From positions 1,116,001-1,180,000 of the forward strand of contig NZ_JAZHRV010000001.1 in NCBI RefSeq assembly GCF_036924595.1: DNA of 64,000 nucleotides, in the 5' to 3' direction. The notes below the pieces were generated by a model. The model worked only from the letters and a program-made list of their open reading frames with translations. It made no database searches and was not told the DNA's origin. The position numbers were made by a program, and so were the translations under genes. Each line of letters starts with the position of its first letter. The first letter of the stretch is position 1. The stretch is from Bradyrhizobium algeriense (GTDB taxonomy: Bacteria > Pseudomonadota > Alphaproteobacteria > Rhizobiales > Xanthobacteraceae). Shown here piece after piece: positions 18,175 to 26,226 of this stretch.

Positions 18175-18956
18175 GCCGCACCGTCCCGCGGCAGCAGGGC
18201 GCCGAGCCGCTCGGCCTGCCGCCGCGGCGTGCGCAGCAGTTCGCCGACATAAGCATCGTCACTTTCGGAAAGCTCTGGCGGCGTGCCCTGCGCCAGCAGC
18301 CGGCCGCCGCCCATCACCGCGATCCGGTCGGCGAGCAGAATGGCCTCTGTCATGTCATGGGTGATCATGACCGTGGTCAGGCCGAGCGTGCGATGCAGCT
18401 CGCGAAAATCGTCGCCGAGCGCATCGCGGGTGAGCGGATCGAGCGCGCCGAACGGCTCGTCCATCAGCACGATGCGCGGCTTTGCGGCAAGCGCGCGCGC
18501 CACGCCGACGCGCTGGCGCTGGCCGCCGGAGAGTTCGTGCGGCAGCCGGTCGCGGTATTCCGCCCGGTCGAGCCGGACAAGGTCGAGCAGTTCATCCACC
18601 CGCGCGGAAATCTCCGCAGGCGGAGTGCCCGTCAGCTTCGGCGTAATGCCGATATTGTCGGTGACGGTCAGATGCGGAAACAGTCCGCCGCTTTGAAAGA
18701 CATAGCCGATCCGCCGCCGCAGCAGGATCGGATCGACGCTGCGCACGTCTTCGCCCTCGACCGTGATCGAGCCGGAATCCGTCTCGATCAGCCGGTTGGC
18801 GAGCCGCAACAGCGTGGTCTTGCCCGAGCCGGAGCCGCCGACGATGGCCAAAAATTCACCCTCGGCGACCTCGAGCGAGACGTCGTCGACAGCCACCACG
18901 CGGCCGCCGTCAAAGGTCTTGCCGACTTGGGTATAGGCGATCAGGGGAGCGGCCAT
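18171..18956 (-). CDS. Osmoprotectant ABC transporter ATP-binding protein
   Basis: ABC ATPase of 261 aa, partner of the downstream permease-binding fusion. Walker A is GGSGSGKTTLLRLANRL (residues 40-56), the signature is LSGGQRQRVGVARALAAKP and Walker B is IVLMDEPFGALDP. It resembles OpuCA/ProV but lacks the C-terminal CBS pair of many osmosensing members, so osmotic gating by CBS domains is not expected. First gene of a two-gene operon. Confidence 0.9.
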   Translation of the reverse strand: MAAPLIAYTQVGKTFDGGRVVAVDDVSLEVAEGEFLAIVGGSGSGKTTLLRLANRLIETDSGSITVEGEDVRSVDPILLRRRIGYVFQSGGLFPHLTVTDNIGITPKLTGTPPAEISARVDELLDLVRLDRAEYRDRLPHELSGGQRQRVGVARALAAKPRIVLMDEPFGALDPLTRDALGDDFRELHRTLGLTTVMITHDMTEAILLADRIAVMGGGRLLAQGTPPELSESDDAYVGELLRTPRRQAERLGALLPRDGAA

Positions 18957-18964
18957 GCGATCTC

Positions 18965-19130
18965 GACTCTCACCCTCCCCTGGAGGGGGAGGTTCGACGC
19001 GACTGAAAGGAGCGGCGGGGTGGGGTGACGGTCTCTCCCCTCGAACAGTGTCCGAGTTGAGAGATCACCCCACCCGTCTCGCATCTTGCGATGCGAGCCG
19101 ACCCTCCCCCTCCAGGGGAGGGTGGAGATC
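18965..19130. repeat. Dispersed palindromic repeat (CCCTCCCCTGGAGGGGGAGG type)
   Basis: CTCACCCTCCCCTGGAGGGG at the left is complementary to CCCCTCCAGGGGAGGGT near 19105-19121, with a second inverted pair inside (GGGGTGGGGTGA / TCACCCCACCC). It fills the divergent interval between two ABC operons and is of a kind common in rhizobia. Confidence 0.75.
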
Positions 19131-19207
19131 AACTACCACGTCACGCCGCCGCGTTGAACTTATCCTTGGTAACCGCTAAGGCATCTCTCCAACCTTTGGG
19201 GAGAAAC

Positions 19208-20035
19208 ATGGCGGATTCGGCTCAGCCAACGGCGGTCGCACTCGACAATGCGACCGTGGCATTTCGCGTTGCCGGGGATCGCGTCTACACAGCCGTGGAG
19301 CGGGCCAGCCTGTCCGTCGCCCATGGCGAGTTCGTCGCCATCGTGGGCCCGACCGGGTGCGGGAAATCGACGCTGCTCAATGTCGCAGCCGGCCTCCTGA
19401 AGCCCGCCGCGGGGTCGGTGAAGATTTTCGGCAAGCCGCTGACGGGGTTGAACCGCGATGCCGGCTATCTGTTCCAGGCCGATGCGCTGTTTCCCTGGAA
19501 GACCGCGATCGACAATGTCGCCATTGGCCTCGACATCAAGGGCGCGCCGCGCGAGCAGGCGCTGCAGCGCGCGCAGGGCTGGCTCACCTCCGTCGGGCTC
19601 GGCGCCTTCGCCAACCGCTATCCGCACATGCTGTCGGGCGGGCAGCGCAAGCGTGTCGGCCTTGCGCAGGTTTTGATCCGCGATCCAAAAATCCTTTTGA
19701 TGGACGAGCCGTTCGGCCCGCTCGATGCCCAGACCCGGCAGATCATGGGCAATCTGCTGCTGGAACTGTGGAACGCCGACCGCAAGGCCGTGCTGTTCGT
19801 CACCCACGATCTCGAAGAGGCGATCGCGCTCGCCGACCGCGTCGTGATCATGTCGGCAGGTCCCTCGGCGCGCATCATCGGCGACTGGCGCGTGCCGTTG
19901 CCGCGCCCGCGCGACATCTCCGAAGTGCGGATGGAAAAGCAATTCCACGAACTGCACCGCGAAATCTGGAGCGTGCTGAAGGACGAAGTGATGAAGGGTT
20001 ATGCGCAGTCGACGCTAAGTGCGGAGGTCGGCTGA
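19208..20035 (+). CDS. ABC transporter ATP-binding protein, NitT/TauT (SsuB/TauB) type
   Basis: ABC ATPase of 275 aa. Walker A is GPTGCGKSTLLNVAAGL, the Q-loop FQADALFPWKTAIDN is typical of nitrate/sulfonate/taurine importers, the signature is LSGGQRKRVGLAQVLIRDP and Walker B is LLMDEPFGPLD. ATG 19208 follows GGGGAGAAAC and gives MADSAQPTAVALDN. It overlaps the permease gene (TGATG). The presumed binding protein lies 3.5 kb away at 24339. Confidence 0.9.
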   Translation: MADSAQPTAVALDNATVAFRVAGDRVYTAVERASLSVAHGEFVAIVGPTGCGKSTLLNVAAGLLKPAAGSVKIFGKPLTGLNRDAGYLFQADALFPWKTAIDNVAIGLDIKGAPREQALQRAQGWLTSVGLGAFANRYPHMLSGGQRKRVGLAQVLIRDPKILLMDEPFGPLDAQTRQIMGNLLLELWNADRKAVLFVTHDLEEAIALADRVVIMSAGPSARIIGDWRVPLPRPRDISEVRMEKQFHELHREIWSVLKDEVMKGYAQSTLSAEVG

Positions 20036-20823
20036 TGTCGCGCCTGACACTGCTGTTCTGGCAATTGATGGTGGCCGTGGTCGCGCTCTCGCTGTGGCAG
20101 TTCCTCGCCACCGTGCCGGTGTTCGGTCGCATCCTGCTGCCGCCATTCTTCTTCTCCAACCCGGTCGATGTCGGCAGCCAGATCGTCAAATGGTTCACGT
20201 CCGGCGTGATCTGGAAGCATCTGATGATCACGCTGTGGGAGTCGGTGCTGGCTTTCGTGATCGGCTCGGTCGGCGGCGTGCTGGTCGGCTTCTGGTTCGC
20301 GCGCCAGCCCCGCGTCGCCGCGGTGTTCGATCCCTACGTCAAGATGGTCAACGCGCTGCCGCGCGTGGTGCTGGCGCCGATCTTCACGCTGTGGCTCGGC
20401 TTGGGCATCTGGTCCAAGGTCGCGCTCGGCGTGACGCTGGTGTTCTTCATCGTGTTCTTCAACGTCTATCAGGGCGTCAAGGAGGTCAGCCAAACCGTGC
20501 TGGACAACGGCCGCATGCTCGGCATGAGCGAGCGGCAATTGACGCGGCATGTGTACTGGCCCTCGGCGTTGTCGTGGATGTTTTCGTCGCTGCACACTGC
20601 GGTCGGCTTTGCCGTGGTCGGTGCTGTCGTCGGCGAATATCTGGGATCGGCGGCCGGTCTCGGCTACCTGATCCAGCAGGCCGAAGGCGTGTTCGACGTC
20701 GCCGCCGTGTTCGCCGGCATGTTCGTGCTGTCGGCGTTCGTCATTCTGATCGACATGGGCGTGACACTGGTCGAGCGCCGGCTTCTGATCTGGCGGCCGG
20801 TCGCGGCGGAGGGCAGGGGGTAG
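20035..20823 (+). CDS. ABC transporter permease, NitT/TauT (SsuC/TauC) type
   Basis: Inner-membrane permease of 262 aa with about six helices and the EAA loop DNGRMLGMSERQLTRHVYWPSAL (about residues 160-182). It belongs to the SsuC/TauC/NrtB group. The start overlaps the ATPase stop by one base, so translation is coupled. The transported molecule cannot be read from sequence. Confidence 0.9.
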   Translation: MSRLTLLFWQLMVAVVALSLWQFLATVPVFGRILLPPFFFSNPVDVGSQIVKWFTSGVIWKHLMITLWESVLAFVIGSVGGVLVGFWFARQPRVAAVFDPYVKMVNALPRVVLAPIFTLWLGLGIWSKVALGVTLVFFIVFFNVYQGVKEVSQTVLDNGRMLGMSERQLTRHVYWPSALSWMFSSLHTAVGFAVVGAVVGEYLGSAAGLGYLIQQAEGVFDVAAVFAGMFVLSAFVILIDMGVTLVERRLLIWRPVAAEGRG

Positions 20824-20898
20824 CCGCCTCCGGCATTGCAAGGCGCAGGCCTAATCGCTGAGTTCGTACGCATGATTTGATGCCCGGTAACCAAGTCA

Positions 20899-20914
20899 GG
20901 CGGTTCGATCCGCC
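20899..20914 (+). terminator. Short hairpin after the NitT/TauT permease
   Basis: GGCGGTTCGATCCGCC followed by GTTTCCTT; a small 5-bp stem, weak as a terminator. Confidence 0.4.
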
Positions 20915-20976
20915 GTTTCCTTATTGCGGAACCAGCCGATGCCCAGAGTGCACTACAAGCTGTTTGACATAGATGT

Positions 20977-20994
20977 GTAATGTTATAACGTTAC
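20977..20994. promoter_or_regulatory. Candidate Zur box
   Basis: GTAATGTTATAACGTTAC is a nearly perfect 18-bp palindrome with the GTTATAAC core of alphaproteobacterial Zur (zinc-uptake regulator) operators. It lies just upstream of, or within the first codons of, a gene whose family accompanies CobW zinc chaperones. Confidence 0.75.
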
Positions 20995-21026
20995 GCAAAC
21001 CTTTGCTCCTTCTGGCTGTGTCGACA

Positions 21027-21356
21027 ATGACTGTTGTTTTCTTCCCAAGGTCGCCGCGCCACCAATGGAACGTAGTGCGCGAATTGAAAGAGCATGCCCG
21101 GACAGCCATCAACGCCGATGATGAAACAATAATCACCGTAAGCGAACGCGGTGATCCCGGTTGCGGCGGCGCCCGAACCATCGTGCTCATCATGCACCCA
21201 AGACGGCCAACCGAGGCCATCACGATCGACAAGCCGCTCGAGCAGATCACGCAGACAGACCTTGCGGATGCGCTGGCGCCGTTGGCCGCAGCAGCCGGCC
21301 TGCCCGAATCTCCATCGAAACGGAATGACCATCGCTTACCCGCGGATCGACGCTAG
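21027..21356 (+). CDS. Small nitrate-reductase-like/EG-type protein associated with CobW
   Basis: Protein of 109 aa from ATG 21027. A longer frame starts at 20973 but would place the Zur-like box inside coding sequence. The strings VRELKEHARTAINADDETIITVSERG, DPGCGGARTIV and ITIDKPLEQITQTDLADAL resemble a small family (acidic CxxxGC motif, then KPLxEIT) that I know from loci next to CobW-type GTPases. Here it precedes a broken cobW by 40 bp. The role is inferred to be zinc homeostasis. The tail PSKRNDHRLPADRR looks eroded. Confidence 0.55.
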   Translation: MTVVFFPRSPRHQWNVVRELKEHARTAINADDETIITVSERGDPGCGGARTIVLIMHPRRPTEAITIDKPLEQITQTDLADALAPLAAAAGLPESPSKRNDHRLPADRR

Positions 21357-21396
21357 CCGGCGCAGACCAATTGCAGCATCAGCAAAGGACAATCCC

Positions 21397-21617
21397 ATGC
21401 AGATGGCTTTGAACCGGACTCCGGTCACGGTGATTACCGGCTATCTCGGGGCCGGAAAGACCATGCCGCTTACCGTATCCTCACGGAGACGCACGGCAGG
21501 CACTACGCCATCGTCGTCAATGAATTCGGCGAGGTCGGAATCGACAATGACCTCATCGTCAACGCCGAAGAAGAGAACTTCGAAATGAACAACGGATTTG
21601 AGTCCTGCCGCGTTTGA
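21397..21617 (+). pseudogene. CobW/Zng1-type zinc-chaperone GTPase, frameshifted and truncated
   Basis: The frame begins like a normal CobW G3E GTPase: MQMALNRTPVTVITGYLGAGKT, with Walker A complete. One base appears lost near 21474. In the next frame the family resumes with RILTETHGRHYAIVVNEFG and EVGIDNDLIVNADEE, then FEMNNGFESCRV and a stop at 21615-21617. The usual CxCC zinc motif and about 250 C-terminal residues are missing. G3E proteins deliver zinc to client enzymes under zinc limitation, which fits the Zur-like box upstream. Confidence 0.85.
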
Positions 21618-21714
21618 TCGTCGATGCATTGGCGAACTGCACGCGGCATTTTTCGAGCATGCGCCAATCATCTCACGCTCGTGCGGAAAGCGGCACGATT
21701 CATCTGCTACCGTT

Positions 21715-22386
21715 TCAATTTGATTGTGGCGTCACGACCGGTTGATCGTGGTCGGTATGGCAGCAGATGATTTTCTCCGGCCATATCAGTTCATCGTGCG
21801 ATTCAAGAACCTCCCGGCCAGTCGTGAAAATGATCCACAATGCAACGGCTCCTGCGATGATCGGATCGAAGATTGGATAACCCGTCACTAGAAGCAGTAA
21901 GCCCGCGGCCACCGGGGCAAGGGATACCCATACGTCGCCAAGATTGTGGATATACGCGAGCCGGATTGCAGCGTTGTTTCGGCTTGGCTCCAGGAGCAAG
22001 CGGGCCACGCTCCAATTGGCGGCAGCGGCAGCCAGGCCGACGATCATCGGAACGACGCCCTGAACCGGCACCGGATTGAACAGACGCTCGCCGGCCTGCC
22101 ACAAAAGCAGCCCGCTGACCGCAATCAGCCCGACTGAGTTAAAGAGATTTCCGGCTCGCAACAGCCGCTGCGAAGGACCTCTGGTGACGAGGAATGCTGC
22201 ATACAGGCAGACCAGAGCCAACTCGTCCGACAGGTTATGCGCGCTGTCCATCAGGAGGCTCAGACTCGATGCCTGATAGCCAGCAATACCCTCCACCAGA
22301 AAGATTGCAGTGTTTATCGCCACTGCAGCGGCGACGGCTTTTTGATGATGAGCCACTTTGCATCCCCAATTTCCGCGACTTGGCAA
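21715..22386 (-). CDS. Cation diffusion facilitator (CDF) family transporter
   Basis: Membrane protein of 223 aa with about six helices. The CDF metal-site motifs HNxxD occur in helix 2 (MDSAHNLSDELAL) and helix 5 (YIHNLGDVWVSL), as expected for Zn/Co/Ni proton antiporters. The cytoplasmic C-terminal domain of longer CDFs is absent; the protein ends with IICCHTDHDQP, a possible metal-binding tail. It follows the His-rich protein gene on the same strand, 95 bp downstream. Zinc is the likely substrate from context. Confidence 0.85.
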   Translation of the reverse strand: MPSRGNWGCKVAHHQKAVAAAVAINTAIFLVEGIAGYQASSLSLLMDSAHNLSDELALVCLYAAFLVTRGPSQRLLRAGNLFNSVGLIAVSGLLLWQAGERLFNPVPVQGVVPMIVGLAAAAANWSVARLLLEPSRNNAAIRLAYIHNLGDVWVSLAPVAAGLLLLVTGYPIFDPIIAGAVALWIIFTTGREVLESHDELIWPEKIICCHTDHDQPVVTPQSN

Positions 22387-22480
22387 ATATGTGCACTAGA
22401 ATGCGCTTCGAGGTGCTGAACACGACCTACTTCGTTCGCGCGGTTGCGATATCGTCGCAGGCGTCATCGGCCGGCGTCTC

Positions 22481-22819
22481 TCAGGCTAATTGCACGGGCC
22501 CGTGATCATCGCAATGATCACCGTGCGGATGGTGCAGCCGGCCGTCTACAAGATAGTCGACATGGTCACCATGCGGCACCGCTTCATGTCCGCAGTTTGG
22601 ACCGTGCGTGTGCTCGCAATGGACTTGAGGCGTGCATTGCACTGGATTTGTGGCATTTACCGTGATGGCATGTTCGTCCACGTGATCCTCGTGCATATGG
22701 TGAAGATGGCCGTCGTGAAGATAATCCACGTGACCGTCATGACGAACCGCGGTGTGCCCGCAATCCGGGCCATGCTTGTGAGTGTGGTTGGCATGGTGTT
22801 TCTCGGTACATGTGGTCAT
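22481..22819 (-). CDS. Histidine-rich metal-binding protein with two tandem repeats
   Basis: Protein of 112 aa from the ATG giving MTTCTEKHHANH; an extended frame reaches 22915. It is dominated by His, Asp and Cys and consists of two similar units: HTHKHGPDCGHTAVRHDGH-VDYLHDGHLHH and HTHGPNCGHEAVPHGDH-VDYLVDGRLHH. No signal peptide is evident, so it is probably a cytosolic zinc buffer or metallochaperone. It leads an operon with the CDF gene, and a Zur-like box lies upstream at 22938. Confidence 0.8.
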   Translation of the reverse strand: MTTCTEKHHANHTHKHGPDCGHTAVRHDGHVDYLHDGHLHHMHEDHVDEHAITVNATNPVQCTPQVHCEHTHGPNCGHEAVPHGDHVDYLVDGRLHHPHGDHCDDHGPVQLA

Positions 22820-22937
22820 CAGCAATGCTCCTTGCGCTTGTTTGCCGTCGATACCTATCATCGCAGACAATAGTGGAATAGTTGCGGAAGCCAACGATGC
22901 CTGAGGTGCCGGCACCCTGATTTAGTTACCGATAGCC

Positions 22938-22951
22938 AATGTTTTAACGTT
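22938..22951. promoter_or_regulatory. Candidate second Zur box, degenerate
   Basis: AATGTTTTAACGTT differs at one position from the core AATGTTATAACGTT of the box at 20977-20994. It lies about 120 bp upstream of the His-rich gene start. Confidence 0.55.
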
Positions 22952-23027
22952 CAGGTGGGAACGAAGGTTGCGAGCCGAGCACCAATCTACGGGTTCAGAT
23001 ATCCGTGACTGTTACATGGATTCAGAA

Positions 23028-23127
23028 TCGTAGGGTGGGCAAAGCGAAGCGTGCCCACCATTAAGCTCGCGATGCGGATGGATGGTGGGCACAGCGCGAA
23101 GAGCGCGCCTTTGCCCACCCCACGGCG
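23028..23127. repeat. Pair of inverted REP elements
   Basis: TCGTAGGGTGGGCAAAGCG..TGCCCACCA (23028-23060) and GATGGTGGGCACAGCGCG..TTTGCCCACCCCACG (23081-23127) face each other head to head. They share the outer stem with the REPs flanking the RAYT gene at 16 kb. Confidence 0.85.
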
Positions 23128-23134
23128 TTTGCGC

Positions 23135-23596
23135 CTAGATGGCGACATCGGATGCCAGCTGAAATTGCGGATCCAATGTCACGTCAGCGGTGATCGAGTT
23201 GGAAATGAAGCAGTTTTCCTTAACCTTAGCCATGATCGTTTGGGCGGCGGCGATATCAGCCTCGCTTCTCAGGACCAGGGTTGGCCGAACGCTGACTTCA
23301 ACAATTCGATATTTGCCGTCGACGTTTTCCAGCACGCCTTCTGCGGCGCTTTCATAGGCGACAAACTCGAGCCGCTTGCTTTGCGCGAACGATACAAACG
23401 TCAGCATCATGCAAGCATTCAGCGCGGCGACCAGCATTTCTTCGGGAGCCCAGACGCCCGCCTCTCCCTTGAATTCGGGAGGACTGCCGATCTCGATGTC
23501 GGGTTTGCCGGGCGCCGACGTTCGGCCGCGGCGAGCGGTGTCCCAGACCAGGTTGTTGCTGTACCGAAAGGACTTGTATGTTTTGCCTGTTGCCAC
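23135..23596 (-). CDS. OsmC-family peroxide-reducing or related protein
   Basis: OsmC/Ohr-fold protein of 153 aa. The two conserved cysteines appear as ALNACMMLTFVSFAQ and KENCFISNSI. OsmC proteins reduce organic hydroperoxides through such a thiol pair. The start is GTG 23596, preceded by GGAGG at ideal spacing; the longer frame to 23686 is the translation of a REP repeat. REPs flank the gene on both sides. Confidence 0.85.
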   Translation of the reverse strand: MATGKTYKSFRYSNNLVWDTARRGRTSAPGKPDIEIGSPPEFKGEAGVWAPEEMLVAALNACMMLTFVSFAQSKRLEFVAYESAAEGVLENVDGKYRIVEVSVRPTLVLRSEADIAAAQTIMAKVKENCFISNSITADVTLDPQFQLASDVAI

Positions 23597-23611
23597 GTGA
23601 TCCTCCAGGAA

Positions 23612-23737
23612 TCGTAGGTGGGCAAAGCGACCTGTCCGCCGTAGCTCAACGAGCGAAGGCGGAAGCGTGCCCACCATCACGACCACAGCAAGAACATGGT
23701 GGGCACGGCGCGAAGAGCGCCTTTGCCCACCCTACGA
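23612..23737. repeat. Composite REP pair
   Basis: TCGTAGGTGGGCAAAGCG..GCGTGCCCACCAT (23612-23676, with an internal insertion) and CATGGTGGGCACGGCGCG..TTTGCCCACCCTACGA (23695-23737) form a second inverted pair of the RAYT-type REP. Confidence 0.82.
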
Positions 23738-23754
23738 GGCTGCGACGTGCAGCG

Positions 23755-24204
23755 TCAATTCAACATCTTCGTATCGTCAGGCGCCTGCGGCGGCGTCTTG
23801 ATCGCGATCGCCTTGAGGGTGCGGCCGTCCGGCTTGGTGCCGCCATGCGCGGTGCCCTTGGGGATCACGACCAGATCGCCCGGCTTCACCCGCACTTCCT
23901 TGTCGCCCAGCCAGATCGTGCCGGTGCCGTCGAGGATGTACTGGATCTCGTTGGTGTTGGGATGCATGTGCTTGCCGACATTGCCGTCCTGGATCGAGAT
24001 GGTCATGCCGTCGGCGGCGACGAACAGTTTGGAGCGCATGCCGGCGCCCGAGGGCATGCCGAGCGCATCGCCTTCGAGTTCGCCGGTGTGGATGACCTGC
24101 GCCGTGATATTCTCGGCGGCAATCGCCGGCCGTAGCAGATGGGTGACGCTGCAACCGGCGGCGAAGGCGGCGGCGAGCGATAGCGTGATGGCCAGGCGAT
24201 TCAT
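23755..24204 (-). CDS. Exported cupin-domain protein
   Basis: Protein of 149 aa with an N-terminal signal segment (MNRLAITLSLAAAFAAGCSV). The cysteine after AAG could be a lipobox, though the -3 residue is atypical. A single cupin barrel follows: HMHPNTNEIQYILDGTGTIWLG is motif 1 with metal-ligand His and Glu, and GDLVVIPKGTAHGG is motif 2. Substrate unknown. It is divergent from the NitT/TauT-type binding protein. Confidence 0.82.
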   Translation of the reverse strand: MNRLAITLSLAAAFAAGCSVTHLLRPAIAAENITAQVIHTGELEGDALGMPSGAGMRSKLFVAADGMTISIQDGNVGKHMHPNTNEIQYILDGTGTIWLGDKEVRVKPGDLVVIPKGTAHGGTKPDGRTLKAIAIKTPPQAPDDTKMLN

Positions 24205-24338
24205 GGCAGTCTCCCCCTGTGTTGATTATTGTAGAGGCGATGCTATGCCGCCCTTCCGCGCTTGGCCAGCGGTCGGAAAGTCGCCTTCTCAACGTCCACG
24301 CGCTGCTCTATCTTGCCCGCCAACGAATGGAGGAACCC

Positions 24339-25367
24339 ATGAAGAAACTGTTCGGCCGGCTGGCCGGGGTGCTGCTGGCGCTGGTGCTGACGACAGGTCT
24401 TGCCGCAGCGCAAAGCAAGGTCACGGTCGCGATCGGCGGCGGCTCCTGCCTGTGCTATCTGCCCACCGTGCTGGCCAAGCAGCTCGGCGAATACGAAAAG
24501 GCCGGCCTTGCCGTCGAGCTGGTCGACCTCAAGGGCGGTTCGGACGCGCTGAAGGCCGTGCTCGGCGGCAGCGCCGACGTGGTGTCGGGCTATTTCGACC
24601 ACTGCGTCAATCTGGCCGCCAAGAAGCAGGAATTGCAGTCCTTCGTGATCTATGACCGCTACCCCGGCCTGGTGCTTGTCGTATCGCCCGCCCATACCAA
24701 TGAGATCAAGTCGATCAAGGATCTGGCCGGCAAGAAGGTCGGCGTCAGCGCGCCGGGCTCCTCGACCGACTTTTTCCTGAAGTATCTGTTGAAGAAGAAC
24801 GGCCTCGATCCGACCAGCGCCGCGGTGATCGGTGTCGGCCTCGGCGCGACCGCCGTGGCGGCGATGCAGCAGGGGCAGATCGACGCAGCGGTGATGCTCG
24901 ATCCCTCCGTCACCGTTTTGCAGGGCAGCTATCCCGATTTGAAGATACTCGCCGACACCCGCACGCAAAAAGACACGCTCGCGCTGTTCGGCGGCGAGTA
25001 TCCGGGCGGGGCGCTCTACACCACCACGGCGTGGATCAAGTCGCACGAAAAGGAAGTGCAGGCGCTGACCAATGCGATCGTCAACACGCTGGCCTGGATC
25101 CACTCGCATTCGCCGGAAGAGATCATGGCGAAGATGCCCGATGAAATCGTCGGCAAGAACAAGGAGCTCTATCTCGCCGCGCTGAAGAACACGATCCCGA
25201 TGTATTCGGAGACCGGCAAGATGGACCCCAAGGGCGCCGACGCGGTGCTCGCCGTGTTCAGCGAAGGTTCGCCCGAGGTCGCGAAAGCCAATATCGACGT
25301 GACCAAGACCTGGACCAACAAATATGTCGAGCAGGTCAAGAAGACCACCGGCACGAGCGCGAAATAA
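24339..25367 (+). CDS. ABC transporter substrate-binding protein, NitT/TauT type
   Basis: Periplasmic binding protein of 342 aa with a signal peptide (MKKLFGRLAGVLLALVLTTG, cleavage after AAA). The family strings AKQLGEYEKAGLAVELVDLK, GGSADVVSGYFDH and AGKKVGVSAPGSSTDFFLKY place it with SsuA/TauA/ThiY-like proteins. The cluster GGGSCLCYLP near the ligand site is unusual. The start at 24339 gives a proper signal sequence. It is the likely partner of the ATPase and permease at 19.2-20.8 kb, now 3.5 kb away. Confidence 0.87.
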   Translation: MKKLFGRLAGVLLALVLTTGLAAAQSKVTVAIGGGSCLCYLPTVLAKQLGEYEKAGLAVELVDLKGGSDALKAVLGGSADVVSGYFDHCVNLAAKKQELQSFVIYDRYPGLVLVVSPAHTNEIKSIKDLAGKKVGVSAPGSSTDFFLKYLLKKNGLDPTSAAVIGVGLGATAVAAMQQGQIDAAVMLDPSVTVLQGSYPDLKILADTRTQKDTLALFGGEYPGGALYTTTAWIKSHEKEVQALTNAIVNTLAWIHSHSPEEIMAKMPDEIVGKNKELYLAALKNTIPMYSETGKMDPKGADAVLAVFSEGSPEVAKANIDVTKTWTNKYVEQVKKTTGTSAK

Positions 25368-25408
25368 GGGCAGGGCGGGATCGGCGTGAAATCAAGCGAA
25401 GTCAGGCG

Positions 25409-26125
25409 ATGAGTGACACGAAACCCTTGGTCATTCATCGCGTCAGCGCGCTCGACCTCGTTGTCGAAGCGTGGACGTGGCCGTTTGCCGAAACGCGCCG
25501 CGCGGAGATAGCGGCGCATTTCGCCGACAAGCAGCGTGAAAAGCCCGCGCTGTGGAACGGCCGCGTCCTGCTCGGGCGCAATCCGGTGTTTGCCGGCGAC
25601 CGCTTCAGCGCCAGCTATTTCGAAACCGATTTCGCAAGTTTTCTGGCCTGGCGCGACTGGGGTTTTCCCGACCCAAGCGTGTTCAACGGCTTCGGCATGG
25701 GCGCGCTCTGCTGCGCCGACGGCGCCTTCGTGCTCGGCGAGATGGGGCAGCACACGTCGAACGCCGGGCGCATCTATTTTCCGTCAGGCACGCCGGACCT
25801 CGACGACATCAGGGACGGCGCGGTCGACATATCAGGCAGTGTCGTGCGCGAACTTGAGGAAGAGACCGGGCTGGCGCCGGGCGAATACGAGAGCGAGCCG
25901 GATTGGCATTGCATCTATACCGGACCTGCATTGGCGATGATCCGCATGTTGCGGGTCGATATGTCGGGTGACGTCGTGCGCGACCGGATCGTGGCCAATC
26001 TCGCCTTGCAGCGTCAGCCTGAATTAGCCGCCATCCACCTCGTGCGCGGCGCCGACGATCTCACCTCCGCAATGCCGCGTTTTGTCACGGCGTTCATCGA
26101 GGCGCAGCTCGCTTCCGAGCCCTGA
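25409..26125 (+). CDS. NUDIX hydrolase family protein
   Basis: Protein of 238 aa with a C-terminal NUDIX domain. The NUDIX box reads GTPDLDDIRDGAVD followed by VVRELEEETGL, with the metal-binding REXXEE core intact (here RELEEE). The N-terminal 100 residues have no obvious match. Such enzymes cleave nucleoside diphosphates linked to other groups. It follows the binding-protein gene by 41 bp. Confidence 0.83.
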   Translation: MSDTKPLVIHRVSALDLVVEAWTWPFAETRRAEIAAHFADKQREKPALWNGRVLLGRNPVFAGDRFSASYFETDFASFLAWRDWGFPDPSVFNGFGMGALCCADGAFVLGEMGQHTSNAGRIYFPSGTPDLDDIRDGAVDISGSVVRELEEETGLAPGEYESEPDWHCIYTGPALAMIRMLRVDMSGDVVRDRIVANLALQRQPELAAIHLVRGADDLTSAMPRFVTAFIEAQLASEP

Positions 26126-26226
26126 CGCCAGCAATACGCTTGACATCTGGTCGCGCTACCAATGTGATAGGCGGCAACAAGAACAAGAAAAACGCAGTGC
26201 ACAAAAAATAATCCAGGGAGGATTCC

